Origin: Clostridia bacterium
GTDB taxonomy: Bacteria > Bacillota > Clostridia > Oscillospirales > SIG627
Assembly: GCA_017507325.1 (NCBI GenBank)
Contig: JAFWBD010000012.1
Location: 22,087 to 86,086, forward strand
DNA: 64,000 nt
Direction of reading: 5' to 3'
Notes under the pieces: generated by a model
What the model was told of the DNA's origin: nothing
The model's database searches: none
The model's input: the letters and a program-made list of their open reading frames with translations, nothing else
Program-made: the position numbers and the translations under genes
Part shown: piece by piece, positions 52,519 through 62,494 of the stretch
How the letters are laid out: each line of letters opens with the position of its first letter
Numbering within the stretch: the first letter of the stretch is position 1

Positions 52519-53085
52519 TTATTTAAAACGAACGCTCGTGGCAATCTTTTCCGCCACGTCCCAATGGCCGAGATACTTTTCCTCCTCAGCCGTATACAAA
52601 ACGGTGTAAAGATAGCCACCGTCACTGATGATCCAAGAGCAGAAGGAATAAGTCTTTTCGCCGAACTTGGCGGAATATTCAAAGGAAATGGCATCTCTGT
52701 CATCGATCTTCAAAACGTTTCTCTTCAGGGATCCGTCCTGATTCCGCTTGACGGAAAGCCCCTCGAAATGTCCTTCAAACTGCTTCAGATAATAATTCTC
52801 CGCATAATCCACAAGGGAGGGATATTCGGCGGAAGCGGTAAACACCGTTACGCTGACGTTGGAATAATCCGACTCGGATACAAAGGCGCTGGACATTCCC
52901 GCATCGTGGCGGTCCAAAAGCCAGGTGTCGGGATAGAAGAAATAGTAATCCGCTCCTTCGTTCTCCGCCAGCAAAAAGCCGTCGGGAGCCTTAATGCCTT
53001 CCTCTTCTCCACCCGAGCAGGAAATCAAAGAGACAGACATCAAAAATGCAAGAAGCAAAATCAAAAGACGGGGGGTACGTTTCAT
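52519..53085 (-). CDS. small lipoprotein, PsbP/DUF1795-like domain possible
   Basis: The 188-residue protein has a lipoprotein signal: basic MKRTPR, a hydrophobic stretch, and the lipobox LISC with Cys at about residue 23. The mature part begins with a short acidic linker, then a single alpha/beta domain (FYPDTWLLDRHDAG, ISFEYSAKFGEKTYSF, LYTVLYTAEEEKY) whose pattern resembles PsbP-like folds; I give that as a suggestion only. It should be anchored outside the membrane. ATG 53085 has AAAGGTG upstream. It lies 17 nt after hemW. Confidence 0.75.
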   Translation of the reverse strand: MKRTPRLLILLLAFLMSVSLISCSGGEEEGIKAPDGFLLAENEGADYYFFYPDTWLLDRHDAGMSSAFVSESDYSNVSVTVFTASAEYPSLVDYAENYYLKQFEGHFEGLSVKRNQDGSLKRNVLKIDDRDAISFEYSAKFGEKTYSFCSWIISDGGYLYTVLYTAEEEKYLGHWDVAEKIATSVRFK

Positions 53086-53102
53086 AAAATCACCTTTCAC
53101 TT

Positions 53103-54218
53103 TCAAATCAATTCGGAAATGATTCCGTTGGATACGAAAAAGCCCTCGGGCGTCAGGGCAAAGCCCGCCGACGTTTTTCGACAGAGACCGTGCTTTTCCC
53201 AGCTCGCCATTTTTCGGGCACAGCTTTCGGCAAACGCCTCGTCGGAAAGACGGGTCAAATCAAAAAGATCCAAGCCCTCCTTTCTGCGCAGGGAGAGCAT
53301 CACGTATTCCACCAAGCGATCGCGGGGGGTCAAGAGCTCCCGATTCTCAATGGTATCAAAGGGTTTTGAATGCAATATGAATTTTTTCAAATCGGCCGCA
53401 TATTGAAAGCGCTCGCCTCTGAGAAGGGAATGCGCCCCGGGACCGATCCCCAAATAATCCCGCCCCGTCCAATATCTCTCGTTATGACGGGAGCGATACC
53501 CCGGAAGCGCGGCGTTTGAGATCTCATAATGCTCAAATCCCGCTTGCTCCAAAAAGGAATGGGCAAAAAGATACATTTCCCGAACCGCCTCCTCGTGGGG
53601 CAGCTCGTCCCTTTTTTGATAAAGCGGAACCTCGGGAGACAGGGTGAGACAATAAAAAGAAATATGTTGGGGCTCCAGAGAAAGCGCAGCCTCAAGACTC
53701 TTCCGAAAGGAATCGAGGCTTTGCCCCGGAAGGCCGTACATCAGATCTAGACTGACGTTACGGATGCCTGCCGCCTTGACCAGATTCACCGCCCTTCGGG
53801 TATCCGAAAATCGGTGGAGACGGCCGATCGAATTCAATTCCCCATCGTCGGCCGATTGCATCCCGAGGCTGATTCGGTTCACGGCGTTTTTTTTGGCGGA
53901 AAAAAGTTTTTCCTCCGTGACGGATTCGGGATTCATTTCCAGCGTGATCTCCGCTGTTTTCTCAAGGAAAAAATGTTCGCGAACAGCAAGAAGAATTCTC
54001 TCAAGCTCCGATGCCCCCAAAAGGCTCGGGGTGCCGCCTCCGAAATAAAGGGTTTCCACCGACGGCTTCTTTAAGCTTTGACCCCAAAAGGCCAGATCAC
54101 GGCAAAGAGCCTTTTCATACGCCCCGAGATCGGACGGATCCGCAAGGGAATAGAAATCACAGTAGAGACACTTTTTTCTGTAAAAGGGAACGTGCAGATA
54201 CAGGCCGATCTTATTCAT
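53103..54218 (-). CDS. hemW: HemW-like radical SAM protein with altered Cys motif
   Basis: The 371-residue protein matches HemW/HemN-like proteins: [10 protein letters not shown], the SAM-binding [32 protein letters not shown], and [20 protein letters not shown], with a HemN C-terminal domain. The iron-sulfur motif, normally CxxxCxxC, reads Y13-RKK-C17-LY-C20: the first Cys is Tyr (TAC rather than TGC). HemW is a heme chaperone; without a complete cluster ligand set the protein would probably not bind a standard 4Fe-4S cluster. A sequencing or assembly error is a simple alternative. It overlaps lepA by 8 nt. Confidence 0.9.
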   Translation of the reverse strand: MNKIGLYLHVPFYRKKCLYCDFYSLADPSDLGAYEKALCRDLAFWGQSLKKPSVETLYFGGGTPSLLGASELERILLAVREHFFLEKTAEITLEMNPESVTEEKLFSAKKNAVNRISLGMQSADDGELNSIGRLHRFSDTRRAVNLVKAAGIRNVSLDLMYGLPGQSLDSFRKSLEAALSLEPQHISFYCLTLSPEVPLYQKRDELPHEEAVREMYLFAHSFLEQAGFEHYEISNAALPGYRSRHNERYWTGRDYLGIGPGAHSLLRGERFQYAADLKKFILHSKPFDTIENRELLTPRDRLVEYVMLSLRRKEGLDLFDLTRLSDEAFAESCARKMASWEKHGLCRKTSAGFALTPEGFFVSNGIISELI

Positions 54219-56010
54219 CCAGCTTCAAAACCGCCATAAACGCCTCCTGCGGGACCTCTACCGAGCCGAGGGAGCGCATTTTCTTCTTGCCTTCCTTTTG
54301 CTTTTCCAAAAGTTTCTTCTTACGGGTGATATCGCCGCCGTAGCACTTGGCCAAAACGTCTTTTCTCATCGCCTTTACCGTTTCGCGGGCAATCACCCTT
54401 CCGCCCACAGCCGCTTGAACGGGAATTTCAAACAGCTGGCGGGGAATGTTTTCCTTCAGCTTTTCCGCAATGCGGCGGGCTCTGGGATAAGCCTTGTCGC
54501 TGTGAACAATAAAGGACAGCGCGTCCACAATATCGCCGTTCAGCAGAATATCCAATTTCACCAGCTTGGAGGGCACATACTCCGTATCGCTGTAATCAAA
54601 GGAGGCGTAGCCCTTGCTGCGGGATTTCAGTGCATCGAAGAAATCGTAAACGATCTCGTTGAGGGGAAGCTTGTAATGGAGCTCGGTGCGGGTGGAGGTG
54701 ATGTATTTCATATCCACAAACTCCCCGCGACGGTCCTGGCAGAGATCCATAATACCGCCCACGTATTCCACGGGGGTTATGATACTGGCACGAACCACGG
54801 GCTCATAGGCCACCGCAATGTTTTCCACGGCAGGATAATCGGCAGGGTTATCGATCATGACAGAGGTACCGTCGGTCAGCTCCAATTTATAAATCACGCT
54901 GGGGGCGGTGGTGATGAGATCCAAATTGAATTCTCTCTCCAGACGCTCCTGAATGACCTCCATATGTAAAAGTCCCAAAAAGCCGCAACGGAAGCCGAAG
55001 CCCAGCGCGGCGCTGGTTTCGGGCTCAAAGGAAAGGGAGGCATCGTTCAGCTGCAGCTTTTCCAAAGCCTCGCGCAGATCGTTATACCGAGCACCGTCAG
55101 CGGGATAGATACCCGAGAACACCACGGGAAGGGCCTTTTTGAAGCCTTCAAAGGGGGAAGATGTGGGATTTTCGGTCAAGGTGATGGTATCCCCCACCCT
55201 CGTTTGCGCCAACGACTTAATGGACGCGGTCAGATACCCCACCTGCCCCGAATACAGCCTGTCGCAGGGCGAAAGGCCGAAGGTGGACATGGTTCCGATC
55301 TCGGTCACGTCAAACTCTGCACCCGTATTCATCATTCGGATTCGGTCTCCCTTGGCAAGGGATCCTTCGAAAAGGCGAAAATATACGATGATGCCTTTAT
55401 AGGCGTCGTAAAAGGAATCGAAGATCAATGCCTTGCAGGGCAAATCCTCCTTGATTTGCGGAGCGGGAATATATTGAACCACCGCCTCCAGGACCTCGTG
55501 GATATTCAGCCCCGTTTTGGCGGAGATGCAGGGAGCGTGATCTGCGGGGATCCCGATCACGTCTTCGATCTCTTGGCGTACCTTTTCGGGATCGGCGGCA
55601 GGCAGATCCACCTTGTTGATCACCGGCAAAAGCTCCAATTCGTGGTCCACGGCAAGATAGGCGTTGGCAAGGGTCTGCGCCTGGATTCCCTGCGTGGCAT
55701 CCACCACGAGAATCGCCCCCTCGCAGGCGCTCAGAGAACGGGAGACCTCATAGTTGAAATCCACGTGACCGGGGGTATCGATCAGATTGAACTGATACAA
55801 TTTGCCGTTATCGGCACGGTAATGCAAGCTGACCGCCCGTGCCTTGATGGTAATGCCCCGTTCCTTTTCCAATTCCATATCGTCCAGAACCTGTGCTTCC
55901 ATCTCCCTTTTTTCCACCGAATCCGTTGCTTCCAGAATTCGGTCGGCAAGAGTGGATTTACCGTGATCGATATGGGCAATGATACAAAAATTCCGAATAT
56001 TTCGTTCCAT
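54211..56010 (-). CDS. lepA: elongation factor 4
   Basis: The 599-residue translational GTPase has the P-loop [28 protein letters not shown], then the EF-G-like domains II, III and V and the LepA-specific C-terminal domain ([19 protein letters not shown]). It acts on stalled or mispositioned ribosomes. It lies between smpB (4 nt upstream) and hemW (overlapping), a common Firmicute order. The ribosome binding site is weak, which fits coupling to smpB. Confidence 0.98.
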   Translation of the reverse strand: MERNIRNFCIIAHIDHGKSTLADRILEATDSVEKREMEAQVLDDMELEKERGITIKARAVSLHYRADNGKLYQFNLIDTPGHVDFNYEVSRSLSACEGAILVVDATQGIQAQTLANAYLAVDHELELLPVINKVDLPAADPEKVRQEIEDVIGIPADHAPCISAKTGLNIHEVLEAVVQYIPAPQIKEDLPCKALIFDSFYDAYKGIIVYFRLFEGSLAKGDRIRMMNTGAEFDVTEIGTMSTFGLSPCDRLYSGQVGYLTASIKSLAQTRVGDTITLTENPTSSPFEGFKKALPVVFSGIYPADGARYNDLREALEKLQLNDASLSFEPETSAALGFGFRCGFLGLLHMEVIQERLEREFNLDLITTAPSVIYKLELTDGTSVMIDNPADYPAVENIAVAYEPVVRASIITPVEYVGGIMDLCQDRRGEFVDMKYITSTRTELHYKLPLNEIVYDFFDALKSRSKGYASFDYSDTEYVPSKLVKLDILLNGDIVDALSFIVHSDKAYPRARRIAEKLKENIPRQLFEIPVQAAVGGRVIARETVKAMRKDVLAKCYGGDITRKKKLLEKQKEGKKKMRSLGSVEVPQEAFMAVLKLDE

Positions 56011-56014
56011 TTCT

Positions 56015-56485
56015 TTATTCCCGATCCATCCCTTTTATTCCTCTTTGGATCTCTCTTTCCCGATCCTTCTTCAGTGCGCTCTCGCGCTTATCATACAGCT
56101 TCTTACCGCGGCAAACGCCAACCTCTACCTTGACTCTCCCTTTTTTCAAATAAAAGGACAGCGGGATCAAGGTATAACCGTCGCGCTCGGTATAAGCACG
56201 CAATTTCAATATTTCCTTTTTGTGCATCAGAAGCTTTCTTTCCCGCAAGGGATCCCGATTAAAAATGTTTCCCTTTTCGTAGGGGCTGATATGAACCCCC
56301 TTTACAAAAAGCTCTCCCTCGCGAACCGAAAGATAGGAATCCTTCAGGTTTACGGTACCCGCACGAATGGATTTGACCTCAGTTCCGAACAGCTCGATTC
56401 CCGCTTCCATTTTTTCCTCCACAAAATAATCGTGGTAGGCCTTGCGGTTGGCCGCACAGATTTTTACGCTCTCATTCTTCTGCAT
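56015..56485 (-). CDS. smpB: SsrA-binding protein SmpB
   Basis: The 156-residue protein shows [66 protein letters not shown], and a basic C-terminal tail ([21 protein letters not shown]) that follows the mRNA path. It brings tmRNA to stalled ribosomes. The ssrA gene is not in this window. ATG 56485 (GAGGAG upstream) was chosen over a GTG at 56497; it overlaps the rmuC end by 14 nt. Confidence 0.96.
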   Translation of the reverse strand: MQKNESVKICAANRKAYHDYFVEEKMEAGIELFGTEVKSIRAGTVNLKDSYLSVREGELFVKGVHISPYEKGNIFNRDPLRERKLLMHKKEILKLRAYTERDGYTLIPLSFYLKKGRVKVEVGVCRGKKLYDKRESALKKDREREIQRGIKGMDRE

Positions 56486-57782
56486 CCTGCTCCTCACCCA
56501 AAAGCGCCTCCGCCCTTTGTGCGGGCAGGGCCGAAACGTTCTTTAATTTTCTCTTGATCTGACGGGTGCGGACCCCCACCAAGGTATCCAGCCCGCGGTT
56601 GGCTTGATCCAATTTTGCCTGCGCATCCCGCAGGACACTCTCAAATTTATCGAATTCGGTGCGAACCGCTCCCAAAACCTCCCACACCTCACTGCTTCTT
56701 TTCTGAATCGCCAGCGTGCGGAAGCCCGTTTGCAGAGAATTCAAGAGTGCCGCCATGGTGGTGGGGCCTGCGATATTGATTTTATAACCCCGTTGAAGCA
56801 CCTCTACCATTCCCATTTTAACCACCTCGGCATACAGCCCCTCGGTGGGGAGAAACATAATGGCAAAATCGGTGGTATGAGGGGGGCATATGTATTTAAC
56901 CTGTATATCCTTGGCAAAGGCCTTGATGCGGCTCTCCAGCTGATTCTTTTGCAAACGGACTGCCTCGGAATCGCCGGAATCATAGGCCTCCTGCAATTGA
57001 ACGTAGGCATCGGAGGGAAATTTGGAATCGATGGGAAGGAGAACCTCCCCCTCGCCGTCTCCGGGCAGACGCACGGCAAATTCCACCCGATTGGCAGAGC
57101 CCGGTACCGTTGCCACGTTGGTTTCGTATTGCTCGGGAGACAAGATCTCCTCTAAAATGGAGCCCAATTGGATCTCTCCCAAAATGCCGCGGGTCTTCAC
57201 GTTGGAGAGGACACGCTTTAAATCCCCCACGCCGCTGGCAAGATTCTGCATTTCACCAAGTCCCTGATAAACCTGCTGAAGGCGCTCGCTGACCTCCTGA
57301 AAGGATCGGCTGATGCGCTCCTCCAGCGTGGTCTGCAATTTCTCCTCCACGCTTTGGCGGATCTCTCCAAGACTTTTTTCATTGCTTTGGAGAAGCTGAT
57401 TCAATTTGTTGTCCACGTTTTCCCGAAGATTTTGGGCGTGTTGCTCCTGAAAACGGTTCAATTCCGCCATACGCTCATCCACACCCTTGAGGGAGCGGTT
57501 CAAGAAGGCGCCGTTTTCCTCCATTCTTTTATCCAATTGACCGAAAACCTCTCCCTGAGATTCCCGAAGAGAACGGGAAAAGGAGGAAAGCGAACGGGAA
57601 TTCTCTTCACTGATATCGCGACGGACGGACGATAAAAGCCGCTCGTGCTTTTCCGTTTGCCATTCCAGATCCTCGCGGCTCAGCCCCTCCTTTTGCTTTT
57701 TTAAGGTAATGAGCACCGCAAGGCTTATGACAAGGGATGCCAACGAAATCAGCGCCCCTGCGATGACAATAGCAAGTTCCAC
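56472..57782 (-). CDS. rmuC: DNA recombination protein RmuC
   Basis: The 436-residue protein has an N-terminal membrane helix (about 3-27), a long coiled coil (about 30-170), and a nuclease-like RmuC domain (about 180-390) with [31 protein letters not shown] and [11 protein letters not shown]. RmuC limits recombination between short inverted repeats in E. coli. The start is GTG at 57782, six bases after AAAGGAG. It lies between mltG and smpB. Confidence 0.93.
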   Translation of the reverse strand: MELAIVIAGALISLASLVISLAVLITLKKQKEGLSREDLEWQTEKHERLLSSVRRDISEENSRSLSSFSRSLRESQGEVFGQLDKRMEENGAFLNRSLKGVDERMAELNRFQEQHAQNLRENVDNKLNQLLQSNEKSLGEIRQSVEEKLQTTLEERISRSFQEVSERLQQVYQGLGEMQNLASGVGDLKRVLSNVKTRGILGEIQLGSILEEILSPEQYETNVATVPGSANRVEFAVRLPGDGEGEVLLPIDSKFPSDAYVQLQEAYDSGDSEAVRLQKNQLESRIKAFAKDIQVKYICPPHTTDFAIMFLPTEGLYAEVVKMGMVEVLQRGYKINIAGPTTMAALLNSLQTGFRTLAIQKRSSEVWEVLGAVRTEFDKFESVLRDAQAKLDQANRGLDTLVGVRTRQIKRKLKNVSALPAQRAEALLGEEQDAEE

Positions 57783-57799
57783 CGGGTTCTCCTTTCCTG

Positions 57800-59287
57800 T
57801 CAGTCAATGGTGGTACCGTTCTCCTTGGCCTTCCGAAGAGCGGCCACGTTGATCAAATGCTCCGGCTCCGTTTTGGCAAAGACCGTTGATCCGTCGGTAT
57901 CAGACACAAAATAGTAATACTCATTGGATTGGGGGTACATGGCCGCGGTAATGGCCTCCCAACCGGGATTGGCGATGGCGGAGGGCGGAAGCCCCTCGAT
58001 CTTATACGTATTATACGGGTGATTGACCTCCAGATCCTCATAGGTCAATTCCTCTTTTCGCTCTGCCAAGCAATACTGAATGGTGGCATCCGATTGGAGC
58101 TTTTTCAGCGTTTTGGAACGCAGACGGTTGTGAAACACGCCTGAGATCCCCGCAAAATCGTATGCAAATTTTCCTTCCGATTGGATAATGGAGGCCAAGG
58201 TAATGATCTGATCCAGATTCATTCCCAATTCGTCAAGGCGGGCATAATATCCCTCCTCAAAGTGATACTGGAATGCCGCCAGCATTTTATCCACAATGGC
58301 CACTTCCTTGGAATCGGTATAAAACTCATAGGTATCGGGGAACAGATACCCCTCCAAGCGGTATTTTCGGTCGGGTGACAATTCCAGCGCCATCAAGCGC
58401 TCCATAAAGGGATAGTCGTATTCAAATTCATTGATGGCATACAAAAAGCCCTCTCGGGTGCCGATCCCCTGAGAAACGAACAAATGAATGATCTCATCGG
58501 TGGTATAGCCCTCGGGAATGGTGATCTTCACAATGGATCTGGTTTTCCGATCCTTCATCACGCTGACCATTTGGTCGTAGTTGAGGGTGCTTTTCAGTTC
58601 ATATTCACCCGGCTTGAACTGCAAAGCCTTATCCCGATTCTTATAGCCGATATAAAAGCGAAACACCGCGGGATAACGGATCAGACCGTTGTCCTCCAGA
58701 ATTTCGGCAACCTCCGAAATCGTGGCGTTTTCGGGAATGGTAACGGTGGAGACCACCTCGTCCTTCACCAATGCGAAAATATCATTGGCCCAATTGATTC
58801 CGTAATAGGAGAGCACAGCGGAGACCGCCACCACAAAGGCAATATAGATCAAGGAAACCGTCAGTGTGGAGCCGAGAGAAAACCTTGCCTTGCGGATCCG
58901 CCGCTTTTCCGCCTTTCGCTCCATTTCATACGCCATAGCCTCAGCCTTTGCCGCTTCCTCTTCTCTTTGGGCGTAGCTTGCCGCTCTCCGCTCCCGCTCA
59001 GCCCGACGAAGATCGGCGTGGTTTCCCACCCGAGTTTCTTGCGCGATCTGGCTGGTGGAGGTGTGGCGGAGATGATTGGCATCGCCAATGGCTCGGGTGC
59101 CCTCGGAGGGAAAACCGGCGGGCGAGGCGGCGCTTCCGGAGGGATGACCCCCGTCGGGTTGGGCTTTCTTCGAAAAAGCACCTTCACGGGAGGATGCCGC
59201 CGTTTGAGGATGAAAAGGATCTCCGAGATTCTCCTTTTTCGGAGAAGCCGGGATATCCATCGTTTTTTCTTTTTTTTCTTCCATCAT
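57800..59287 (-). CDS. mltG: endolytic murein transglycosylase MltG
   Basis: The 495-residue protein has a 140-residue charged cytoplasmic N-terminus rich in Ser, Pro, Ala and Glu, a membrane helix (about 141-162), a LysM-like part (about 180-240), and a YceG/MltG domain with ASIIQSEG holding the catalytic Glu (about 371), then FHNRL and YNTYKIEGLPPSAIANPG. It cleaves nascent glycan strands and ends their growth. The cytoplasmic tail is unusually long for the family. It overlaps nothing; 12 nt separate it from CPBP. Confidence 0.94.
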   Translation of the reverse strand: MMEEKKEKTMDIPASPKKENLGDPFHPQTAASSREGAFSKKAQPDGGHPSGSAASPAGFPSEGTRAIGDANHLRHTSTSQIAQETRVGNHADLRRAERERRAASYAQREEEAAKAEAMAYEMERKAEKRRIRKARFSLGSTLTVSLIYIAFVVAVSAVLSYYGINWANDIFALVKDEVVSTVTIPENATISEVAEILEDNGLIRYPAVFRFYIGYKNRDKALQFKPGEYELKSTLNYDQMVSVMKDRKTRSIVKITIPEGYTTDEIIHLFVSQGIGTREGFLYAINEFEYDYPFMERLMALELSPDRKYRLEGYLFPDTYEFYTDSKEVAIVDKMLAAFQYHFEEGYYARLDELGMNLDQIITLASIIQSEGKFAYDFAGISGVFHNRLRSKTLKKLQSDATIQYCLAERKEELTYEDLEVNHPYNTYKIEGLPPSAIANPGWEAITAAMYPQSNEYYYFVSDTDGSTVFAKTEPEHLINVAALRKAKENGTTID

Positions 59288-59299
59288 TTCGAATACCTC

Positions 59300-60262
59300 T
59301 CAGAAAAAAATACCGAATACCAAAAGAAAATATACTGCAAAAGAAATCAAAAGCGTGGGGGAAAGAAGGATCTCGCGGAAAGCTGAGAAAAATCCGTATT
59401 TTTTCGGATTCTCCTCCGCTTCCTTCTCTCGGCGGACCCTCTCCAATTCCTTGCGCAGCACTTCCTTTCGGGTCTGCAGCATTTCATCATAGGCACGTTC
59501 GCGGTAGATATTCTCCAGCCTGGCGAACAAAAGCACGATCAGAACCAAAAAGGCCGCAATTAAGAGATAAGGCAAAAGGGGTGTTTTCCCGGCCTGAGTC
59601 AAATAGCCGATAAGGGAGCTGCGGAAATAATAATGGGAATAATTGATCCCCGTATGCAAAATCACTCCCGGAACAATGGAATCCGATGCGATATTGAGCA
59701 TAGCCAAAACAATTCCCATAAACAGGTAATACACAAAATTTTCACGGGAAAGATGAGCCATAGCAAACATCAGCGAGCTGAGAAACAGCGCCCAAACCGT
59801 TCCGTAAGGACGGTACTCTTCCATTAAGATGCCGAAAAACACCGTTTGCTCCAAAACCGCAGGCAGAAAGATACAGCAGATCAGCGACAGAAAATCGTTG
59901 TTGCCGGCGGAGGATACCGTAACCATTCCGGGGGCATCCAAAAATGAGGAATCCAGATAGAAAATTCCGAGATAACGAAAAATGGCACTGCCAACCGCAA
60001 AGATCAGCGAAAGAATCAACAGAAGAGGGATCTTACGCAAGGATACGAAGTTCACCTTGGTCACCGCCACCAAATTCAGATTTCGAACGCGGCAATAAAA
60101 GGCCAGGGGCAATAAAAACACCAAAAACAATACGATGATATCGATCAGAAAATTTTCTTGGGAGAGCCCGCCGATCCACCGAGAAAGGATCGGTGCGAAT
60201 CCCACCAAAATCAAAATCGCTCCGAAGAAAACGGGCGCGTAGATATTGGATCTCAGCTTCAA
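59300..60262 (-). CDS. CPBP-family intramembrane protein, catalytic motif partly lost
   Basis: The 320-residue protein has about eight membrane helices and the CPBP (Abi) fold: motif 1 region AVLEQTVFFG (about 136-144), FAMAH (166-170), and LHTGIN (202-207), then a charged cytoplasmic tail. The usual EExxxR of motif 1 is EQTVFF, so the second Glu and the Arg are lost while the first Glu, the motif 2 His and the motif 3 His/Asn remain. It may be a weak protease or a non-catalytic relative. The start is TTG at 60262, overlapping the DJ-1 stop, after GAGGAGG. Confidence 0.85.
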   Translation of the reverse strand: MKLRSNIYAPVFFGAILILVGFAPILSRWIGGLSQENFLIDIIVLFLVFLLPLAFYCRVRNLNLVAVTKVNFVSLRKIPLLLILSLIFAVGSAIFRYLGIFYLDSSFLDAPGMVTVSSAGNNDFLSLICCIFLPAVLEQTVFFGILMEEYRPYGTVWALFLSSLMFAMAHLSRENFVYYLFMGIVLAMLNIASDSIVPGVILHTGINYSHYYFRSSLIGYLTQAGKTPLLPYLLIAAFLVLIVLLFARLENIYRERAYDEMLQTRKEVLRKELERVRREKEAEENPKKYGFFSAFREILLSPTLLISFAVYFLLVFGIFF

Positions 60263-60810
60263 CCCAAATCCTCCTCAAAGCACATGGAGCGAGCCAGCGA
60301 AAGAGCCGCCTCTTTTCCCTTCAAGCGCTCCAAAATTCGCAAGGAGAATAAGAATGCCGTTCCCGCACCGCGCGAGGTGATGCAGTCTTCCGATACCACA
60401 ACGGGAGCATCTACCGCCTGCAGACAGTTTAATTCCGATTCCATTCCCGGATAGCAGGTGGCACGTCTCCCCTGCAAAATCCCGTGTGCCCCCAAAACCG
60501 TAGGCGCGGCACAAATGGCGGCAAACAGCCCGCCCTTTTCCCGATGGCGCAAAATGCGCTCCTTCAAGGCCTCGCTCTCCTTCAGGCGAAGGGTGCCCGG
60601 CATTCCGCCCGGAAGCAGGATCATATCCTCCTCGCCCTGCAGGCGGGAAAGGGTGGTATCGGCATAAAACACGATCCCATGCGCACCCGTGACCTTGAGA
60701 GAATCGCTGATGCTGCAAACACAGACCTCTACGCCGCCGCGGCGCAAAATATCAATGGGCGTGCAGGCTTCAATTTCTTCAAATCCGTCTGCCAAAAAAA
60801 CCGTTACCAT
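60259..60810 (-). CDS. DJ-1/PfpI family protein
   Basis: The 183-residue protein has the DJ-1 fold markers: LADGFEEIEACTPIDILRR with the conserved Glu, LLPGGMPGT, and the nucleophile elbow AAICAAPTVLGAHG with Cys at about residue 100. DJ-1 relatives act as glyoxalase III, deglycase-like or redox sensors; which applies here is not clear. The ATG overlaps the tmk stop by 7 nt. Confidence 0.92.
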   Translation of the reverse strand: MVTVFLADGFEEIEACTPIDILRRGGVEVCVCSISDSLKVTGAHGIVFYADTTLSRLQGEEDMILLPGGMPGTLRLKESEALKERILRHREKGGLFAAICAAPTVLGAHGILQGRRATCYPGMESELNCLQAVDAPVVVSEDCITSRGAGTAFLFSLRILERLKGKEAALSLARSMCFEEDLG

Positions 60811-61457
60811 AATTTCTCCTTTACCAAATCATAAACTCGCTCTCCGATCTCTTCGATGGAAAGCATTTCACCCTCTTGGTTGACGCAGGACAAAACGTCC
60901 CAATTCCATTTTTCCGCACAAACCGAGGAAGCCGCAAAGGCCTTTTCCAAATGATCTCTATTTTCGTGAATATCCTTTTCTTCGCCGCGAACCTCAATCA
61001 ATTCAAGACTTTTTTCCACGGGAACCTTCAAAAGCAGTGTCAGATCCGGTGCGGGCAATCCCAGCTTTTGAAATTCAAAATCGTACAGCCAAGCCAGAAA
61101 GGATTCGTGCTGCTCCGAAGGGAGCTTGGTCAACTGGTGGATGGCATTGGCCGTGGTATAACGATTGGCGATGATGATCGCTCCGTCATCGTAATCCTTC
61201 TTCCAATCCAAGCGGAAGGAAGCAAAGCGGTCCACCGCGAAAAAGACCGATGCGGCGTAGGAATTCACTGCCTCGGGATCCGACCCGAATTCTCCTCCCA
61301 AATACATTTTCACCGGTTGGCAAGCAGGGCTGTCGTAATCGGGAAAGGAAACCAGACGAACCCTTCGGCCTTCCCGTGTCAAGCGTTCCGCCAAGCGCTT
61401 GGACTGGGTGTTTTTTCCGCTACCGTCCAAGCCGTCAATTACAATCAGTGTTCCCAT
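60804..61457 (-). CDS. tmk: thymidylate kinase
   Basis: The 217-residue kinase has the P-loop VIDGLDGSGKNTQSKRL, FPDYDSPACQPVKMYLGGEFG, and ANRYTTANAIHQ with the DR(Y/H)-like motif (NRY here). GSGKNT replaces the usual GSGKST, as in some Clostridia. It phosphorylates dTMP. ATG 61457 is preferred because GAGGGCGG lies upstream; the frame ATG at 61472 has no site. It heads the minus run tmk-DJ1-CPBP-mltG-rmuC-smpB-lepA-hemW-lipoprotein-DUF1385-prmC. Confidence 0.9.
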   Translation of the reverse strand: MGTLIVIDGLDGSGKNTQSKRLAERLTREGRRVRLVSFPDYDSPACQPVKMYLGGEFGSDPEAVNSYAASVFFAVDRFASFRLDWKKDYDDGAIIIANRYTTANAIHQLTKLPSEQHESFLAWLYDFEFQKLGLPAPDLTLLLKVPVEKSLELIEVRGEEKDIHENRDHLEKAFAASSVCAEKWNWDVLSCVNQEGEMLSIEEIGERVYDLVKEKLW

Positions 61458-61509
61458 TTCATCCGCCCTCATTATATTATTGCGAAATTTCGTATACTAA
61501 ATTAGAGTA

Positions 61510-61538
61510 ATTATATCATACCTTACAAAAAATCTCAA
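61510..61538 (-). promoter_or_regulatory. promoter of the tmk-to-prmC operon
   Basis: On the minus strand TTGAGA (61533-61538) and TATAAT (61510-61515) have a 17-bp spacer. A perfect 10-bp palindrome CGAAATTTCG (61483-61492) lies in the leader and could be an operator. Confidence 0.65.
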
Positions 61539-61596
61539 GTACATATGAAAGATTTCTAAAAAAAGGCCTTGCAGACCCGATAGACCAAAAAAGCCC

Positions 61597-61625
61597 TTGA
61601 ACATTTCTTTGAAAAGGAGTATACT
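61597..61625 (+). promoter_or_regulatory. promoter of the flavodoxin-family gene
   Basis: TTGAAC (61597-61602) and TATACT (61620-61625) have a 17-bp spacer; the ATG lies 36 nt downstream. Confidence 0.7.
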
Positions 61626-61660
61626 GATAGAAAGCAACATTGCATTTTGAGGTGAAGAAA

Positions 61661-62281
61661 ATGAAAGTAATTTTGATTAACGGTTCTCCCCATCCCCAAG
61701 GCTGTACCAACCGTGCACTGGAGGAGATCGCCTCGGTTTTTGAGGAGCAAGGGGTTCTGCATGAAACGATCTGGCTGGGGAAGGATGCTCTCAGCGGGTG
61801 CTGCGGCTGCGGCTCTTGCCGTAAAACGGGAAAATGCTATCTGGACGATATCGTGAACGTTGCCGCCGAAAAGATCCGTGAGGCCGACGGCGTTGTATTC
61901 GGTTCTCCCGTTCACTATGCCGGAGCCGGCGGGACCGTTACGGCTTTTTTGGATCGGCTGTTTTATTCCTCCTCCGCACACTTTGCGGGAAAGCCCGGAT
62001 GTGCCGTTTTCTCCTGCCGCAGAGGCGGTGCCAGCGCGGCTTTTGATCAGCTTAACAAGTATTTTACCATATCCTCCATGCCCATCGTATCGGGGCAGTA
62101 TTGGAATATGGTTCACGGCAACACGCCAAGCGAAGTGGAAAAGGATGAGGAGGGTCTCCAGATCATGCGCAGTTTAGGCAGAAATATGGTGTGGATGATG
62201 CGTTGTATCGAGGCAGGAAAGGAAAAAGGAATCTGTTTTCCCAAAAAAGAAAGCCCCAAGAGAACCAATTTCATTCGATAA
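61661..62281 (+). CDS. NADPH-dependent FMN reductase / flavodoxin-family protein
   Basis: The 206-residue protein has the flavodoxin phosphate loop LINGSPHPQGCTNRALEE (residues 5-22), CCGCGSCRKTGKC (a Cys-rich insert as in iron-sulfur flavoproteins), and FGSPVHYAGAGGTVTAFLDRLFYS for FMN binding. It likely reduces quinones, azo or nitro compounds or acts as an iron-sulfur flavoprotein. ATG 61661 has GAGGTGA upstream. It is monocistronic, with a terminator at 62336-62382. Confidence 0.88.
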   Translation: MKVILINGSPHPQGCTNRALEEIASVFEEQGVLHETIWLGKDALSGCCGCGSCRKTGKCYLDDIVNVAAEKIREADGVVFGSPVHYAGAGGTVTAFLDRLFYSSSAHFAGKPGCAVFSCRRGGASAAFDQLNKYFTISSMPIVSGQYWNMVHGNTPSEVEKDEEGLQIMRSLGRNMVWMMRCIEAGKEKGICFPKKESPKRTNFIR

Positions 62282-62335
62282 AGTAAAAGCTGAGCGCTTC
62301 GCCTTTTGCGTGAGCCCCATAACGAAGTTTTAACA

Positions 62336-62382
62336 AAAAGCACTTATGATAACGAATCAATCGTTTGTCATAAGTGCTTTTG
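62336..62382 (+). terminator. terminator after the flavodoxin-family gene
   Basis: AAAAGCACTTATGA (62337-62350) pairs with TCATAAGTGCTTTT (62368-62381); an inner AACGA/TCGTT stem extends it, and a further TTTTT follows. Confidence 0.85.
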
Positions 62383-62494
62383 CGCTTTTTCAGACAATTT
62401 TCTCCATTTCCAAAGGAATGATTCCGAGAAAACGGGACAGAATAATGAAAATCATCGTTGCATAAAATGAAGCAAAAAGCCACGGGAGGTTATG

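Noticed and set aside
54158..54218. Calling hemW a pseudogene
   Set aside because: The frame is full length and otherwise conserved; a single missing Cys does not show loss of the gene.
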